Source: Phytohabitans houttuyneae
GTDB lineage: Bacteria > Actinomycetota > Actinomycetes > Mycobacteriales > Micromonosporaceae
Reading direction: 5' to 3'
Assembly (NCBI RefSeq): GCF_011764425.1
Contig: NZ_BLPF01000001.1
Location: forward strand, 921,001 to 985,000
Length of the DNA stretch: 64,000 nucleotides
Shown here: positions 24,663 to 32,359 of the stretch, piece after piece
Position numbering within the stretch: position 1 is the first letter of the stretch
Layout: each line of letters begins with the position of its first letter
The notes under the pieces: generated by a model
Databases searched by the model: none
The model's input: only the letters and a program-made list of their open reading frames with translations
What the model was told of the DNA's origin: nothing
Made by a program: the position numbers and the translations under genes

Positions 24663-24707
24663 ATCTTGGTGAGTTAGCGCGTTATTTCGACGCTAACTTG
24701 CCAAGAT
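24663..24707. repeat. AT-rich inverted repeat (17-bp arms)
   Basis: Arms ATCTTGGTGAGTTAGCG (24663-24679) and CGCTAACTTGCCAAGAT (24691-24707) pair with two mismatches around an 11-base loop containing TTATTTC. This is unusually AT-rich for the region. It could be a protein-binding site, a stem in an RNA, or the trace of a mobile-element end. Confidence 0.6.
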
Positions 24708-24964
24708 CTGCCGGAGCGGGCTCCTGGGTTGAGCTGAGCGACCGCGGAGGGTGAGGTCGATCTGCTCTCCAGGGGCCGCAACCGACCACGATCCGCTCCG
24801 TGGGGCCCTCTTGTCGACGCCGATCAAGGAGCCAGTGCGGTCCAGATCGCCCCGGGCGGCCGGCTACGACAGATCTGTAGAGACTTCGAGCGCGCATCCT
24901 TCCCTGCGACGCCGTTCTGCTGTGGACGGATCGCCCACCTCGGCCCCAAAGCTCAGATCGTGGT

Positions 24965-24994
24965 GCGGATCCGCCCCTGACGGGGCGGATCCGC
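24965..24994 (-). terminator. Hairpin terminator downstream of coxG
   Basis: A perfect 13-bp stem GCGGATCCGCCCC / GGGGCGGATCCGC around a TGAC loop, 28 bases past the coxG stop. No T-run follows, which is common for actinobacterial terminators. Placed to end the cox operon on the minus strand; it could also block read-through from the plus strand. Confidence 0.65.
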
Positions 24995-25021
24995 GTACTG
25001 CCTCGCGCGAACGAACCAGCC

Positions 25022-25672
25022 TCAGCGGCGGATCGCGCGGATCACGAGCCAGGTGAGGACCGCGGCGCCGGCGCTCAGTGCGATCAGCCCCGCGTAGCGG
25101 GCGGCGGCCGTGCCCACCGACAGCTTGAGCACGTCGATCGGCTCGATCTCGGCCTCCGGCTGCGTCTCCGGCGCCACCACGGCGGAGGCCGGGTCCGGGG
25201 GCGCGGCCTCCTCAGCCGGCGGGTCGGGCACCTCGGACAGCTTGCCCGCGAGGCAGTCGGCGAACTGGCCGATCAGGCGCCCGCCCACGTCGGCGAGCAT
25301 GCCGCGGCCGAACTGCGCCGGTTTGCCGGTCACCGTCAGGTCGGTCGACACCTCGACGCGGGTGCCGTCGCCGTCGGGCAGGAGTGTGGCCGTGACCGTC
25401 GCAGCGGCGGTGCCGGCGGCGCGGGTGTCCCGGCCGGTGGCCTCGACCACCACGCGGCGGGCCGCCTCGTCGCGCTCGACGAAGCGACCCTTTCCGGTGT
25501 ACGTGAGCACAATCGGCCCGACCTTCACCTTCACCGTGCCGTCGAACTGCTCCCCGTCGAAGTCCTTCAGCGTGGCGCCCGGCATGCACGGTGCGACCCG
25601 CGGCACGTCCAGCAGCACACTCCACGCCTCTTCGACGGGGACCGGCACGGTGAAGGAATGGTCGAGCTTCAT
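25022..25672 (-). CDS. coxG: CoxG-like SRPBCC protein with C-terminal membrane anchor
   Basis: 216 residues. Residues 1-~145 form an SRPBCC/CoxG domain: KLDHSFTVPVPVEEAWSVLL, CMPGATLKDFDGEQFDG, YTGKGRFVERDEAARRVVVE and GRGMLADVGGRLIGQFADCL. A Pro/Ala/Glu linker (~150-180) leads to one transmembrane helix (YAGLIALSAGAAVLTWLVIR) near the end. CoxG-type proteins are reported to help assemble or recruit molybdenum hydroxylases to the membrane. It is the last gene of the operon, 52 bases after coxM. Confidence 0.86.
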   Translation of the reverse strand: MKLDHSFTVPVPVEEAWSVLLDVPRVAPCMPGATLKDFDGEQFDGTVKVKVGPIVLTYTGKGRFVERDEAARRVVVEATGRDTRAAGTAAATVTATLLPDGDGTRVEVSTDLTVTGKPAQFGRGMLADVGGRLIGQFADCLAGKLSEVPDPPAEEAAPPDPASAVVAPETQPEAEIEPIDVLKLSVGTAAARYAGLIALSAGAAVLTWLVIRAIRR

Positions 25673-25724
25673 GCTGCTCCCTTTCCGGTCCGGCGTCGGC
25701 CGGCGGCCGGCCCTCCGAGCCCGC

Positions 25725-26582
25725 TCACCCGATACCCCCGGCCGCGAGCACCGCCCGCTTCGTCAACACGGTCACCAGGTGTCCCCGGTATTCGGCGGAG
25801 GCGAAGACGTCGGAGGGTGGGTCGGTGCCCTCCGCGGCCCGGCCGGCGGCCGACGCCACCGCGTCCACAGTGGCCGACGCGCCGGCGAGTGCCTGCTCCA
25901 CGCCGCCGGCCCGCAGTGGCGTGGCGCCCATGTTGGTGAGCGCCACCCGCGCCTCGGCGATGCTGCCGTTTTCGCGCCGCACCGCCGCGGCCACGCCGCA
26001 GATCGCCCACGCCTGTGCCACCCGGGTGAACTTCTCGTAGTGCGTCGTCCAGCCCGGAAGCTTCGGCACCCGCACCGAGACGAGCACCTCGTCGGGTGCC
26101 AGCGCGGTGGTGAGGAAGTCCACGAAGAACTCCCCCGCACCCACGGTGCGCCGCCCACCCGGGCCGGCGATCTCGAACGACGCGTCCAGCGCCACCGCCA
26201 CGCCCGGCAGGTCGCCGGCCGGGTCGGCGTGCGAGAGCGAGCCGCCGAGGGTGCCCAGGTGGCGCACCTGCCGGTCGCCGACCATCGCCGCCGCCTGGGC
26301 GAGCAGCGGTGCGTGCTCGGCCACCAGCGGGTCGCGCACGAGGTCGGCGTGGCGGGTGGTGGCGCCGATGACCAGGGCGTCGCCGTCGTCGCGTACGCCG
26401 CGCAGGTCGCCCACCCCGCCGAGGTCGACGAGGACGGTCGGTGCGGCGAGGCGCAGCCGCAGTACGGGGATCAGGCTCTGCCCGCCGGCGAGCACCTTGG
26501 CGTCCTCGCCGCCGGCGGCGAGCGCGGCGACCGCCTCGTCCACCGTGGACGGTCTGGTGTAGTCGAACGCGGCCGGGATCAC
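25725..26582 (-). CDS. coxM: Molybdenum hydroxylase FAD-binding (medium) subunit
   Basis: 285 residues of the CoxM/CutM family. FAD-binding motifs AGGQSLIPVLRLRLAAP and the TLGGSLSHADPAGDLP loop are present, with a C-terminal CO_deh_flav_C-like region. It passes electrons from the 2Fe-2S subunit through FAD to an acceptor. GTG 26582 overlaps the coxL stop (26579-26581), so the subunits are coupled. The substrate is set by the large subunit. Confidence 0.92.
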   Translation of the reverse strand: MIPAAFDYTRPSTVDEAVAALAAGGEDAKVLAGGQSLIPVLRLRLAAPTVLVDLGGVGDLRGVRDDGDALVIGATTRHADLVRDPLVAEHAPLLAQAAAMVGDRQVRHLGTLGGSLSHADPAGDLPGVAVALDASFEIAGPGGRRTVGAGEFFVDFLTTALAPDEVLVSVRVPKLPGWTTHYEKFTRVAQAWAICGVAAAVRRENGSIAEARVALTNMGATPLRAGGVEQALAGASATVDAVASAAGRAAEGTDPPSDVFASAEYRGHLVTVLTKRAVLAAGGIG

Positions 26583-28966
26583 GACCGGTCACCCCCTTGG
26601 ACGGCCCGCCACACGCGCTCCGGCGTGCACGGCATGCGGATGTCGTCTACCCCGTACGGCCGCAGCGCGTCGACGATCGCGTTGACCACGGCCGGCGTGG
26701 AGGCGATCGTGCCGGCCTCGCCGACGCCCTTGGTGCCGAGCGGGTGGTCCGGCGCGGGCGTCTCGGTGCGCTCGCTCACGATGTCCGGCAGGTCGGCCGA
26801 GCTCGGCGGCGTGTAGTCGACGAACGTACCGGTGAGCAGGTTGCCCTCCGCGTCGTACACGGCCTCTTCGAACAGCGCCTGCGCGATGCCCTGCGCCACG
26901 CCGCCGTGCACCTGACCCTCGACGATCATCGGGTTGATCACCCGGCCGACGTCGTCGACGGCCACATAGGACCGGATCGTGACCCGCCCCGTCTCGGTGT
27001 CCACCTCGGTCGCGCACAGGTGGGTGCCGTGCGGGAACGAGAAGTTGGCCGGGTCATAGGTCGCTTCGGCGTCCAACGACGGCTCGACACCGTCCGGCAG
27101 GTCGTGCGCCGCGAACACGGCGAGCGAGCAGTCGGCGAGCGTCTTGCCGGCCGCGTCCTCGGGCGCCCCGCGCACCCGGAAGGCCCCGCCCTTGAACTCC
27201 AGGTCGGACACGTCGCACTCGAGCAGGTGCGCGGCGATCGGCTTGGCCTTGTCGACCACCCGCGTGCACGCGTTGACGAGCGCGAAGCCGCCGACCGCGA
27301 GCGAGCGGGACCCGTACGTGTCCAGGCCCTTGTGCGAGGTGCGCGTGTCGCCGTGCAGCACCTCGACGTCCTCGAACGCGACCCCGAGCTGGTCGGCCAC
27401 GATCTGGCTCCACGCCGTCTCGTGACCCTGCCCGTGCGGCGACGTGCCGGTGACCACCTCGACCTTGCCGGTGGGCAGCACCCGCACGGTGGCGGTCTCC
27501 CACCCGCCCGCGCCGTACCGCAGCGCGCCCAGCACCCGGGACGGCGCGAGCCCGCACATCTCCGTGTACGTGGAGACGCCGATGCCCAGCTGCACCGGGT
27601 CGTTCGACTCGCGCCGGGCGGCCTGCTCGCGCCGCAGCTCGTCGTACCCGAAAAGGCTCATCGCCTTGTCGGTGGCGGCCTCGTAGTTGCCTGAGTCGTA
27701 GGTCAGCCCGGCGACGGTGTCGAACGGGAACTCCTCATGCTTGATCCAGTTGCGCCGGCGCACCTCGATCGGGTCCAGGTCCAGCTCGACCGCGAGCTCG
27801 TCCATGATCCGCTCGATCGCGAACGTGGCCTCCGGCCGCCCCGCCCCCCGGTACGCGTCGGTGATCGTCGTGTTCGTGAACACGCCCACGCACTCGAAGC
27901 GGTAGCTGGGGAACTTGTAGATCGCGTTGTACATGAACGCACCCAGCAGCGGCACGCCCGGCGTGACAAGCCCCATGTACGCGCCCATGTTGGCCAGCAG
28001 CTTCACCCGCAGCCCGAGCACCGTGCCGTCGCGCCTGGCGGCAAGCTCCAGCTCCTGGATCTGGTCGCGGCCGTGGTGCGCGGAGACGATGCTGTCCGAA
28101 CGGGACTCGGTGTACTTGACCGGCTTGCCGACCCGCTGCGCGGCCAGGAACGTGATCAGCTCCTCGGCCGTGACCTGGAGCTTGCCGCCGAACCCGCCGC
28201 CCACGTCCGGCGCGACCACGCGCACCTTGTGCTCGGGCGTGCCGGTGACGACGGCCAGCAGGAAGCGCAGGATGTGCGGGATCTGCGTGGCGGACCAGAG
28301 CGTGTGCTGGTCACCGGTGGGGTCGGCGACCACGCTGCGCGGCTCCATGAAGGCGGGGATCAGCCGCTGCTGGATGTACCGCCGCTTGATCACGACCTCC
28401 GCGTCCGCGAAAGCGGTGTCCGTGGGCTGGCCGGTGCCCGCGTCGCCGGAGTCGAAGATCCAGGTGTACGCCTTGTTGGTGCCCTTGTCGGAGTGCACCA
28501 GGTCGGCGCCCTCCTCGAGCGCGGCCGGCATGTCCAGCACGACCGGCAGCGGCTCGTAGTCGACCTCGATCGCCGCTAGCGCGTCGACCGCGCTGGCCCG
28601 GTCGCGGGCCACGACGACGGCGACCGCCTCGCCCACGTGCCGCACCTCGGTGACCGCGATCGGCGGGTGGTCGGGCAGCAGCATGTCTTCGGTGACCGGC
28701 CACGCGCACGGCAGGCTGCCCTGCACGTCGGCCACGTCGGCGCCGCTGAACGCCGCCACGACGCCCGGCTCGCTCCGCGCGGCCGAGACGTCCACGCGGG
28801 TGATCCGGGCGTGCGCCATGGGACTGCGCAGGATCGCCAGGTGCAGCATGCCCGGCAGCGTGACGTTTTCCGTCCACATGGTGCGGCCGGTGATGAGGCG
28901 GGCGTCTTCCTTGCGCCGCCGCGCCGCGCCCACCTCGGTGGCCGGGCGCTCCTCCATGATCGTCAT
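26579..28966 (-). CDS. Molybdenum hydroxylase large subunit, form II (CoxL-like)
   Basis: 795 residues of the xanthine oxidase/aldehyde oxidase/CODH large-subunit family. Seen: GRTMWTENVTLPGMLHLAIL, GGGFGGKLQV, the MCD-cofactor-binding GQGHETAWSQ, and near the C-terminus GTKGVGEAGTIASTPAVVNA with the catalytic Glu. The active-site loop reads AYRGAGR, the form II signature; true CO dehydrogenases (form I) have AYRCSFR with a Cu-ligand Cys. CO oxidation is therefore not supported, and an aldehyde or heterocycle hydroxylase is more likely. ATG 28966 has AGGAGG at ~7 bases. It follows coxS by 11 bases. Confidence 0.92.
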   Translation of the reverse strand: MTIMEERPATEVGAARRRKEDARLITGRTMWTENVTLPGMLHLAILRSPMAHARITRVDVSAARSEPGVVAAFSGADVADVQGSLPCAWPVTEDMLLPDHPPIAVTEVRHVGEAVAVVVARDRASAVDALAAIEVDYEPLPVVLDMPAALEEGADLVHSDKGTNKAYTWIFDSGDAGTGQPTDTAFADAEVVIKRRYIQQRLIPAFMEPRSVVADPTGDQHTLWSATQIPHILRFLLAVVTGTPEHKVRVVAPDVGGGFGGKLQVTAEELITFLAAQRVGKPVKYTESRSDSIVSAHHGRDQIQELELAARRDGTVLGLRVKLLANMGAYMGLVTPGVPLLGAFMYNAIYKFPSYRFECVGVFTNTTITDAYRGAGRPEATFAIERIMDELAVELDLDPIEVRRRNWIKHEEFPFDTVAGLTYDSGNYEAATDKAMSLFGYDELRREQAARRESNDPVQLGIGVSTYTEMCGLAPSRVLGALRYGAGGWETATVRVLPTGKVEVVTGTSPHGQGHETAWSQIVADQLGVAFEDVEVLHGDTRTSHKGLDTYGSRSLAVGGFALVNACTRVVDKAKPIAAHLLECDVSDLEFKGGAFRVRGAPEDAAGKTLADCSLAVFAAHDLPDGVEPSLDAEATYDPANFSFPHGTHLCATEVDTETGRVTIRSYVAVDDVGRVINPMIVEGQVHGGVAQGIAQALFEEAVYDAEGNLLTGTFVDYTPPSSADLPDIVSERTETPAPDHPLGTKGVGEAGTIASTPAVVNAIVDALRPYGVDDIRMPCTPERVWRAVQGGDRS

Positions 28967-28977
28967 CAGCCGACCTC

Positions 28978-29574
28978 CTACGGGACCGGCCGGGGCACGG
29001 CCTCGGCGGGGACGGGTGTGGGCTCCGACTCGGCCGCGGGCTCCGCGTCCGGGGTGCCCGGCATCGGCCCGTCGGCGACGGAGGCCGGCTCGGGCGTCGC
29101 GCCGGTGGCGCGGATCGTGGCCGCCGCGTCGTGGACGGCCCGGATGATGTTCTGGTAACCCGTGCAGCGGCACAGGTTGCCCTCCAGCCCCTCCCGTATC
29201 TCCGCGTCGGTGGGGTCGGGGTTTTCGGCGAGCAGGTCGACCGCCGCCATGATCATGCCGGGTGTGCAGAAGCCGCACTGGAGCGCGTGGCGGTCGTGAA
29301 AGGCCTGCTGCACGGGGTGCAGGTCACCCGACGCGCCGGCCAGGCCCTCAACTGTGGTGATCTCCAGGCCGTCGGCCTGGACCGCCAGCACGGTACAGCT
29401 CTTCACGGACTCGCCGGCCATGAGCACTGTGCAGGAGCCGCAGTTGCTCGTGTCGCAGCCGACCACGGTGCCCACCTTGCCTAGCTGCTCACGCAGGTGG
29501 TGGACGAGCAGCGTGCGAGGTTGGACGTCGTCGTCGTAGCGGACGCCATCGACGGTGATGCTGATACGGGTCAT
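28978..29574 (-). CDS. coxS: Molybdenum hydroxylase 2Fe-2S (small) subunit
   Basis: 198 residues. The plant-type cluster is bound by [22 protein letters not shown], written here only as its key cysteines (~43, 48, 51, 63), and the second cluster by [10 protein letters not shown] with [11 protein letters not shown]. After ~residue 150 there is a 45-residue Pro/Glu/Ala tail that most family members lack. GGGAGGG lies 3-4 bases before ATG 29574; ATG 29577 is adjacent. It is the first structural gene, with an 89-base gap from the vWA gene that may hold a promoter. Confidence 0.93.
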   Translation of the reverse strand: MTRISITVDGVRYDDDVQPRTLLVHHLREQLGKVGTVVGCDTSNCGSCTVLMAGESVKSCTVLAVQADGLEITTVEGLAGASGDLHPVQQAFHDRHALQCGFCTPGMIMAAVDLLAENPDPTDAEIREGLEGNLCRCTGYQNIIRAVHDAAATIRATGATPEPASVADGPMPGTPDAEPAAESEPTPVPAEAVPRPVP

Positions 29575-29663
29575 CATCCCTCCCGTCAGGAGCGGGAACC
29601 TACCCTCAGACAAGTCCTCCGGACGCCCCGCCGCAAGGGGTTCGGCGTAACACGCCGGAAACA

Positions 29664-30767
29664 TCATGATCGACTGATAACGCGAACCAGTTCTTCCAAG
29701 GCCGCGAGGCTGTGCCCGGCGACGAAGTCGTCCAGGTACGGAAGGGCGGCGGCCATACCGGCGACCAGCGGCTCGTACCCTGGCTTGCCGCGGTGCGGGT
29801 TGACCCAGACCACCCGGTGGGCGAGCCGGGACAGGCGGGCCATCTGCGCGGCGAGCAGCGCCGGGTCTCCCCGCTCCCAACCGTCGCTGAAGAGCACCAC
29901 CACCGCGCCCCGCGCCGTGCCCCGCTGCCCCCACCGGTCGAGGAACGCCTTCAGCGAGTCGGCCAGCCGGGTGCCGCCGTGCCAGTCCGGTATCGCCTCG
30001 CCGGCGGCGCGCAGCGCACCGTCCGGGTCGCGGTGGCGCAGCGCGCGGGTCACCCTGGTCAGCCGGGTGCCGAGCGTGAACGCCTCGGTCAGCGTGGGCC
30101 GCCGCCGCACCGCCGCGTGCGAAAAGCGCAGGAGCGCGTCCGCGTACGGCGCCATCGAGCCGGACACGTCGAGCAGCAGCACCAGCCGGCGAGGCTTGTC
30201 GCGCCGCTCCCGCCTGGCCAGCCGGGCAGGTTCGCCGAGCTGGCGGAGCATCCGGCGGACGGTGCGGGGCGGGTCGACGGTGCCGCCGCGTGCCGGGCGG
30301 TGGCGGCGACCGGGCCGTGCGGCGGTGGCCGGGGCGAGGAGGGCCACGAGGCGGCGCACCTCGTCGCGCTCGGCCGCGGAGAGCACGCCGAGGTCGCGAT
30401 GGCGCAGTACCTCGGCGGTGCTGGCCGCCACCGCGAGGTCGTCGCCGGCCTGCTCGCCGCCGCTGCCGTTGGGGTCGGCCTGCGCGAACAGCGCCACCGC
30501 CCGCCGCTTGGCCGGCACGGACGCCGCGGGTGGCGACGGCGCGCGTCCGCCGAAGTAGGCGGCGAACGCGGCGTCATAGACCGGCAGGTCGTCGGGCTCG
30601 CCGCAGAGCGTGAGCCGGCCGGCCCAGTACGCGTCCTGCGGCCGGCTCACGTCGAGCGCGTCCACCGCCGCGACCATCGCCTCGACCCGCTCCCCCGTCG
30701 CGTGCACGCCCGCGTTGCGCAGGGTGCGGGCGAAGCCGACGAGGACCGAGGTCAGGTCCGAGCTCAT
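29664..30767 (-). CDS. coxE: CoxE-like vWA-domain protein
   Basis: 367 residues. Residues ~180-367 are a vWA domain with MIDAS DVSGSMAPYADALL, the TLGTRLTRVTRALRHRD helix and VLFSDGWERGDPALL. The N-terminal half is helical and poorly conserved. CoxE works with a MoxR ATPase (CoxD) to mature the CODH-type active site. Its ATG overlaps the ATPase stop (ATGA). The gap after it separates the maturation pair from the hydroxylase subunits. Confidence 0.88.
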   Translation of the reverse strand: MSSDLTSVLVGFARTLRNAGVHATGERVEAMVAAVDALDVSRPQDAYWAGRLTLCGEPDDLPVYDAAFAAYFGGRAPSPPAASVPAKRRAVALFAQADPNGSGGEQAGDDLAVAASTAEVLRHRDLGVLSAAERDEVRRLVALLAPATAARPGRRHRPARGGTVDPPRTVRRMLRQLGEPARLARRERRDKPRRLVLLLDVSGSMAPYADALLRFSHAAVRRRPTLTEAFTLGTRLTRVTRALRHRDPDGALRAAGEAIPDWHGGTRLADSLKAFLDRWGQRGTARGAVVVLFSDGWERGDPALLAAQMARLSRLAHRVVWVNPHRGKPGYEPLVAGMAAALPYLDDFVAGHSLAALEELVRVISRS

Positions 30768-31645
30768 CCCGATCGCCACGGCTGGGCCGTCTTGACCCGC
30801 TCCGCGTCCTCCCGGTATTTGAGGACGGCGCCGAGCGTGGCCGCGGCCAGGTCGGGATCGATCTCCCGGGCGCCGAGGGCGGCGAGCGCGCTGGTCCAGT
30901 CGATGGCCTCGGCGACGCCGGGCGCCTTGATCAGGTCGAGCTGGCGCATCCGCTGCACCGCGCCGGCGACGTCCGCGGCCAGCCTCTCGGTCACCTCGGG
31001 CAGCCGGGACCGGATGATCGCCACCTCTTGCGCGAAGCTCGGGTGCTCGACCCAGTGGTACAGGCAGCGACGCTTGAGCGCGTCGTGCACCTCGCGGGTG
31101 CGGTTGCTCGTCAGCACGGTAAGCGGCGGGGTCGTCGCGGCGATGCGGCCCAGCTCGGGAATCGTGATCGCGGCGTCCGCGAGGATCTCCAGCAGGAACG
31201 CCTCGAACTCGTCGTCGGCCCGGTCGATCTCGTCGACCAGCAGCACGCACGGGCTCAGCTCCAGCGCCTGCAGCAGCGGGCGGGCGATGAGGAAGCGACG
31301 GTCGTAGAGGCTCGCCTCCAGCGCCGCCGTGTCCGGTCTGTCACCCGCCGCCGCGGCCGCCGCCTCGACGGTGCGCAGGTGCAGGATCTGCCGCGGAAAG
31401 TCCCAGTCGTAGAGCGCCTGCGCCGCGTCCAGCCCCTCGTAGCACTGCAGCCGCACGAAGTGCGCGCCGGTCGCCGACGCCAGGGCCTGCGCGAACGCCG
31501 TCTTGCCCACCCCCGCGTCGCCCTCCAGGAAAAGCGGGCGGCCCAACTTGAGGGCCAGGTGGCCGGCGGTGGCGAGGCCGTCGTCGGCCAGGTAACCCAC
31601 GCCGGCGAGCGCTTCGGCCAGCGCGGCGGGAGTGGCGGGGATCAC
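30764..31645 (-). CDS. coxD: MoxR-family AAA+ ATPase (CoxD-like)
   Basis: About 293 residues from GTG 31645 (VIPATPAALAEAL). Walker A EGDAGVGKTAFAQALA, Walker B LLVDEIDRADDEFEAFLLE, sensor 1 PLTVLTSNRTREVHDALKRR. In CODH systems CoxD is a chaperone-like ATPase that helps insert sulfur/copper into the cofactor with CoxE. An ATG at 31723 would add 26 residues with no family match and lie in the promoter region; I reject it. It is the first gene of the six-gene operon and divergent from the small gene at 31744. Confidence 0.88.
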   Translation of the reverse strand: MIPATPAALAEALAGVGYLADDGLATAGHLALKLGRPLFLEGDAGVGKTAFAQALASATGAHFVRLQCYEGLDAAQALYDWDFPRQILHLRTVEAAAAAAGDRPDTAALEASLYDRRFLIARPLLQALELSPCVLLVDEIDRADDEFEAFLLEILADAAITIPELGRIAATTPPLTVLTSNRTREVHDALKRRCLYHWVEHPSFAQEVAIIRSRLPEVTERLAADVAGAVQRMRQLDLIKAPGVAEAIDWTSALAALGAREIDPDLAAATLGAVLKYREDAERVKTAQPWRSG

Positions 31646-31743
31646 CCGATCAACTATGCCACCGCCACGGTGAGGGGTATCACGCCTGGTGGTAACTCCC
31701 TCGTAGCGAATACGCAGTGTCATGGGGGTGGGAGGTACATCAA

Positions 31744-31929
31744 ATGCTTTACGACTGCCCGGAGTGTGGGCTACCCGCGGAGGTGACCACGGTCGGTGAC
31801 GCCCGCGGGACGGACGGGCCCGTCGAAGTCGTGCGGGTGCGGTGCGCCGCCGCGCACTGGTTTCTCGGGCCGGGCGAGGCCCTGCGGCGGCTGCTGCCCG
31901 ACCCGCGATCGAGCAGCAGCCGCCGCTGA
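31744..31929 (+). CDS. Small zinc-ribbon-like protein, 61 residues
   Basis: MLYDCPECGLPAEVTTVGDA at the N-terminus and VRVRCAAAHWFLGPGEALRR in the middle give CxxC...C...H ligands for a small metal site. The C-terminus is basic and Ser-rich. ATG 31744 has GGAGG at 8-base spacing, a strong start. Divergent from coxD; whether it regulates the hydroxylase operon or is unrelated cannot be told. Similar short CPEC proteins are frequent in actinobacteria and uncharacterised. Confidence 0.68.
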   Translation: MLYDCPECGLPAEVTTVGDARGTDGPVEVVRVRCAAAHWFLGPGEALRRLLPDPRSSSSRR

Positions 31930-32051
31930 GCTGTGGCGCGGTCCGTTCGGGTCGGACGGCGCCCCTTCCCCGTGGAGGCTCGTGGACAAGCCAGCGGAGA
32001 ATAGGGCCCGTCGATGCGTGTACGCGACCCCGTCCGGCGACTTTCGAGCGT

Positions 32052-32213
32052 CTACTGGTTGTCGTCGGCCGGCGGCGCGCTCACGCCCTTGCCCTTGGCC
32101 GGCGTGCTCACGCCCTTGCCCTGCGTGGTCGAGCTGACGCCCTTGCCATCCGGGTCGGAGCTGACGCCCTTGCCCTGCGCACTGACGTCCGCGGGCTCCA
32201 GCGGGTCGGTCAT
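32052..32213 (-). CDS. 53-residue protein of four 9-residue GKGVS repeats
   Basis: ATG 32213, preceded by AAGGGGG at ~5-base spacing, opens an unlisted frame ending at TAG 32052-32054. After a 12-residue leader (MTDPLEPADVSA) come four tandem units of exactly 9 residues, each (Q/D/K)GKGVS(S/T/A)xx, with GKG at residues 14, 23, 32 and 41; it ends ADDNQ. There is no Cys, no signal peptide and no hydrophobic segment. It is divergent from the large cyclase/AAA regulator 146 bases away. Repeat spacing is conserved at protein level while third bases vary, which supports translation. Function unknown; repeated-core peptide precursors and intrinsically disordered ligands are possibilities only. Confidence 0.6.
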   Translation of the reverse strand: MTDPLEPADVSAQGKGVSSDPDGKGVSSTTQGKGVSTPAKGKGVSAPPADDNQ

Positions 32214-32359
32214 GGGATCCCCCTTTGTGGACGGAAAACAGCTCCTTGCACCGTAGTGTCCAAAGTCGGCGCACCGCTGTCTCCTCTTCGACAGGCAACG
32301 TTACCGTTTCCCTGACGCACCTTGGCCCAGCGGGCACGACCTGCGAGGATGGTCGCGGG

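Larger units (their letters stand above)
24460..25021. other. Gene-free 562-base structured stretch
   Basis: No convincing coding region lies between the convergent DUF3224 and coxG stops; the open frames here lack family-like content. It holds copy 3 of the dispersed element, a 19-base inverted repeat (24553-24571 with 24738-24756), an AT-rich hairpin and a GC-rich terminator-like hairpin, each listed separately. Composition is less GC-rich around 24600-24710 than in the flanking genes. This fits decayed or inserted non-coding DNA. Confidence 0.6.

Noticed and set aside
26579-31645. Calling the operon a carbon monoxide dehydrogenase
   Set aside because: Active-site loop AYRGAGR is form II; the copper-ligand Cys of form I is missing.
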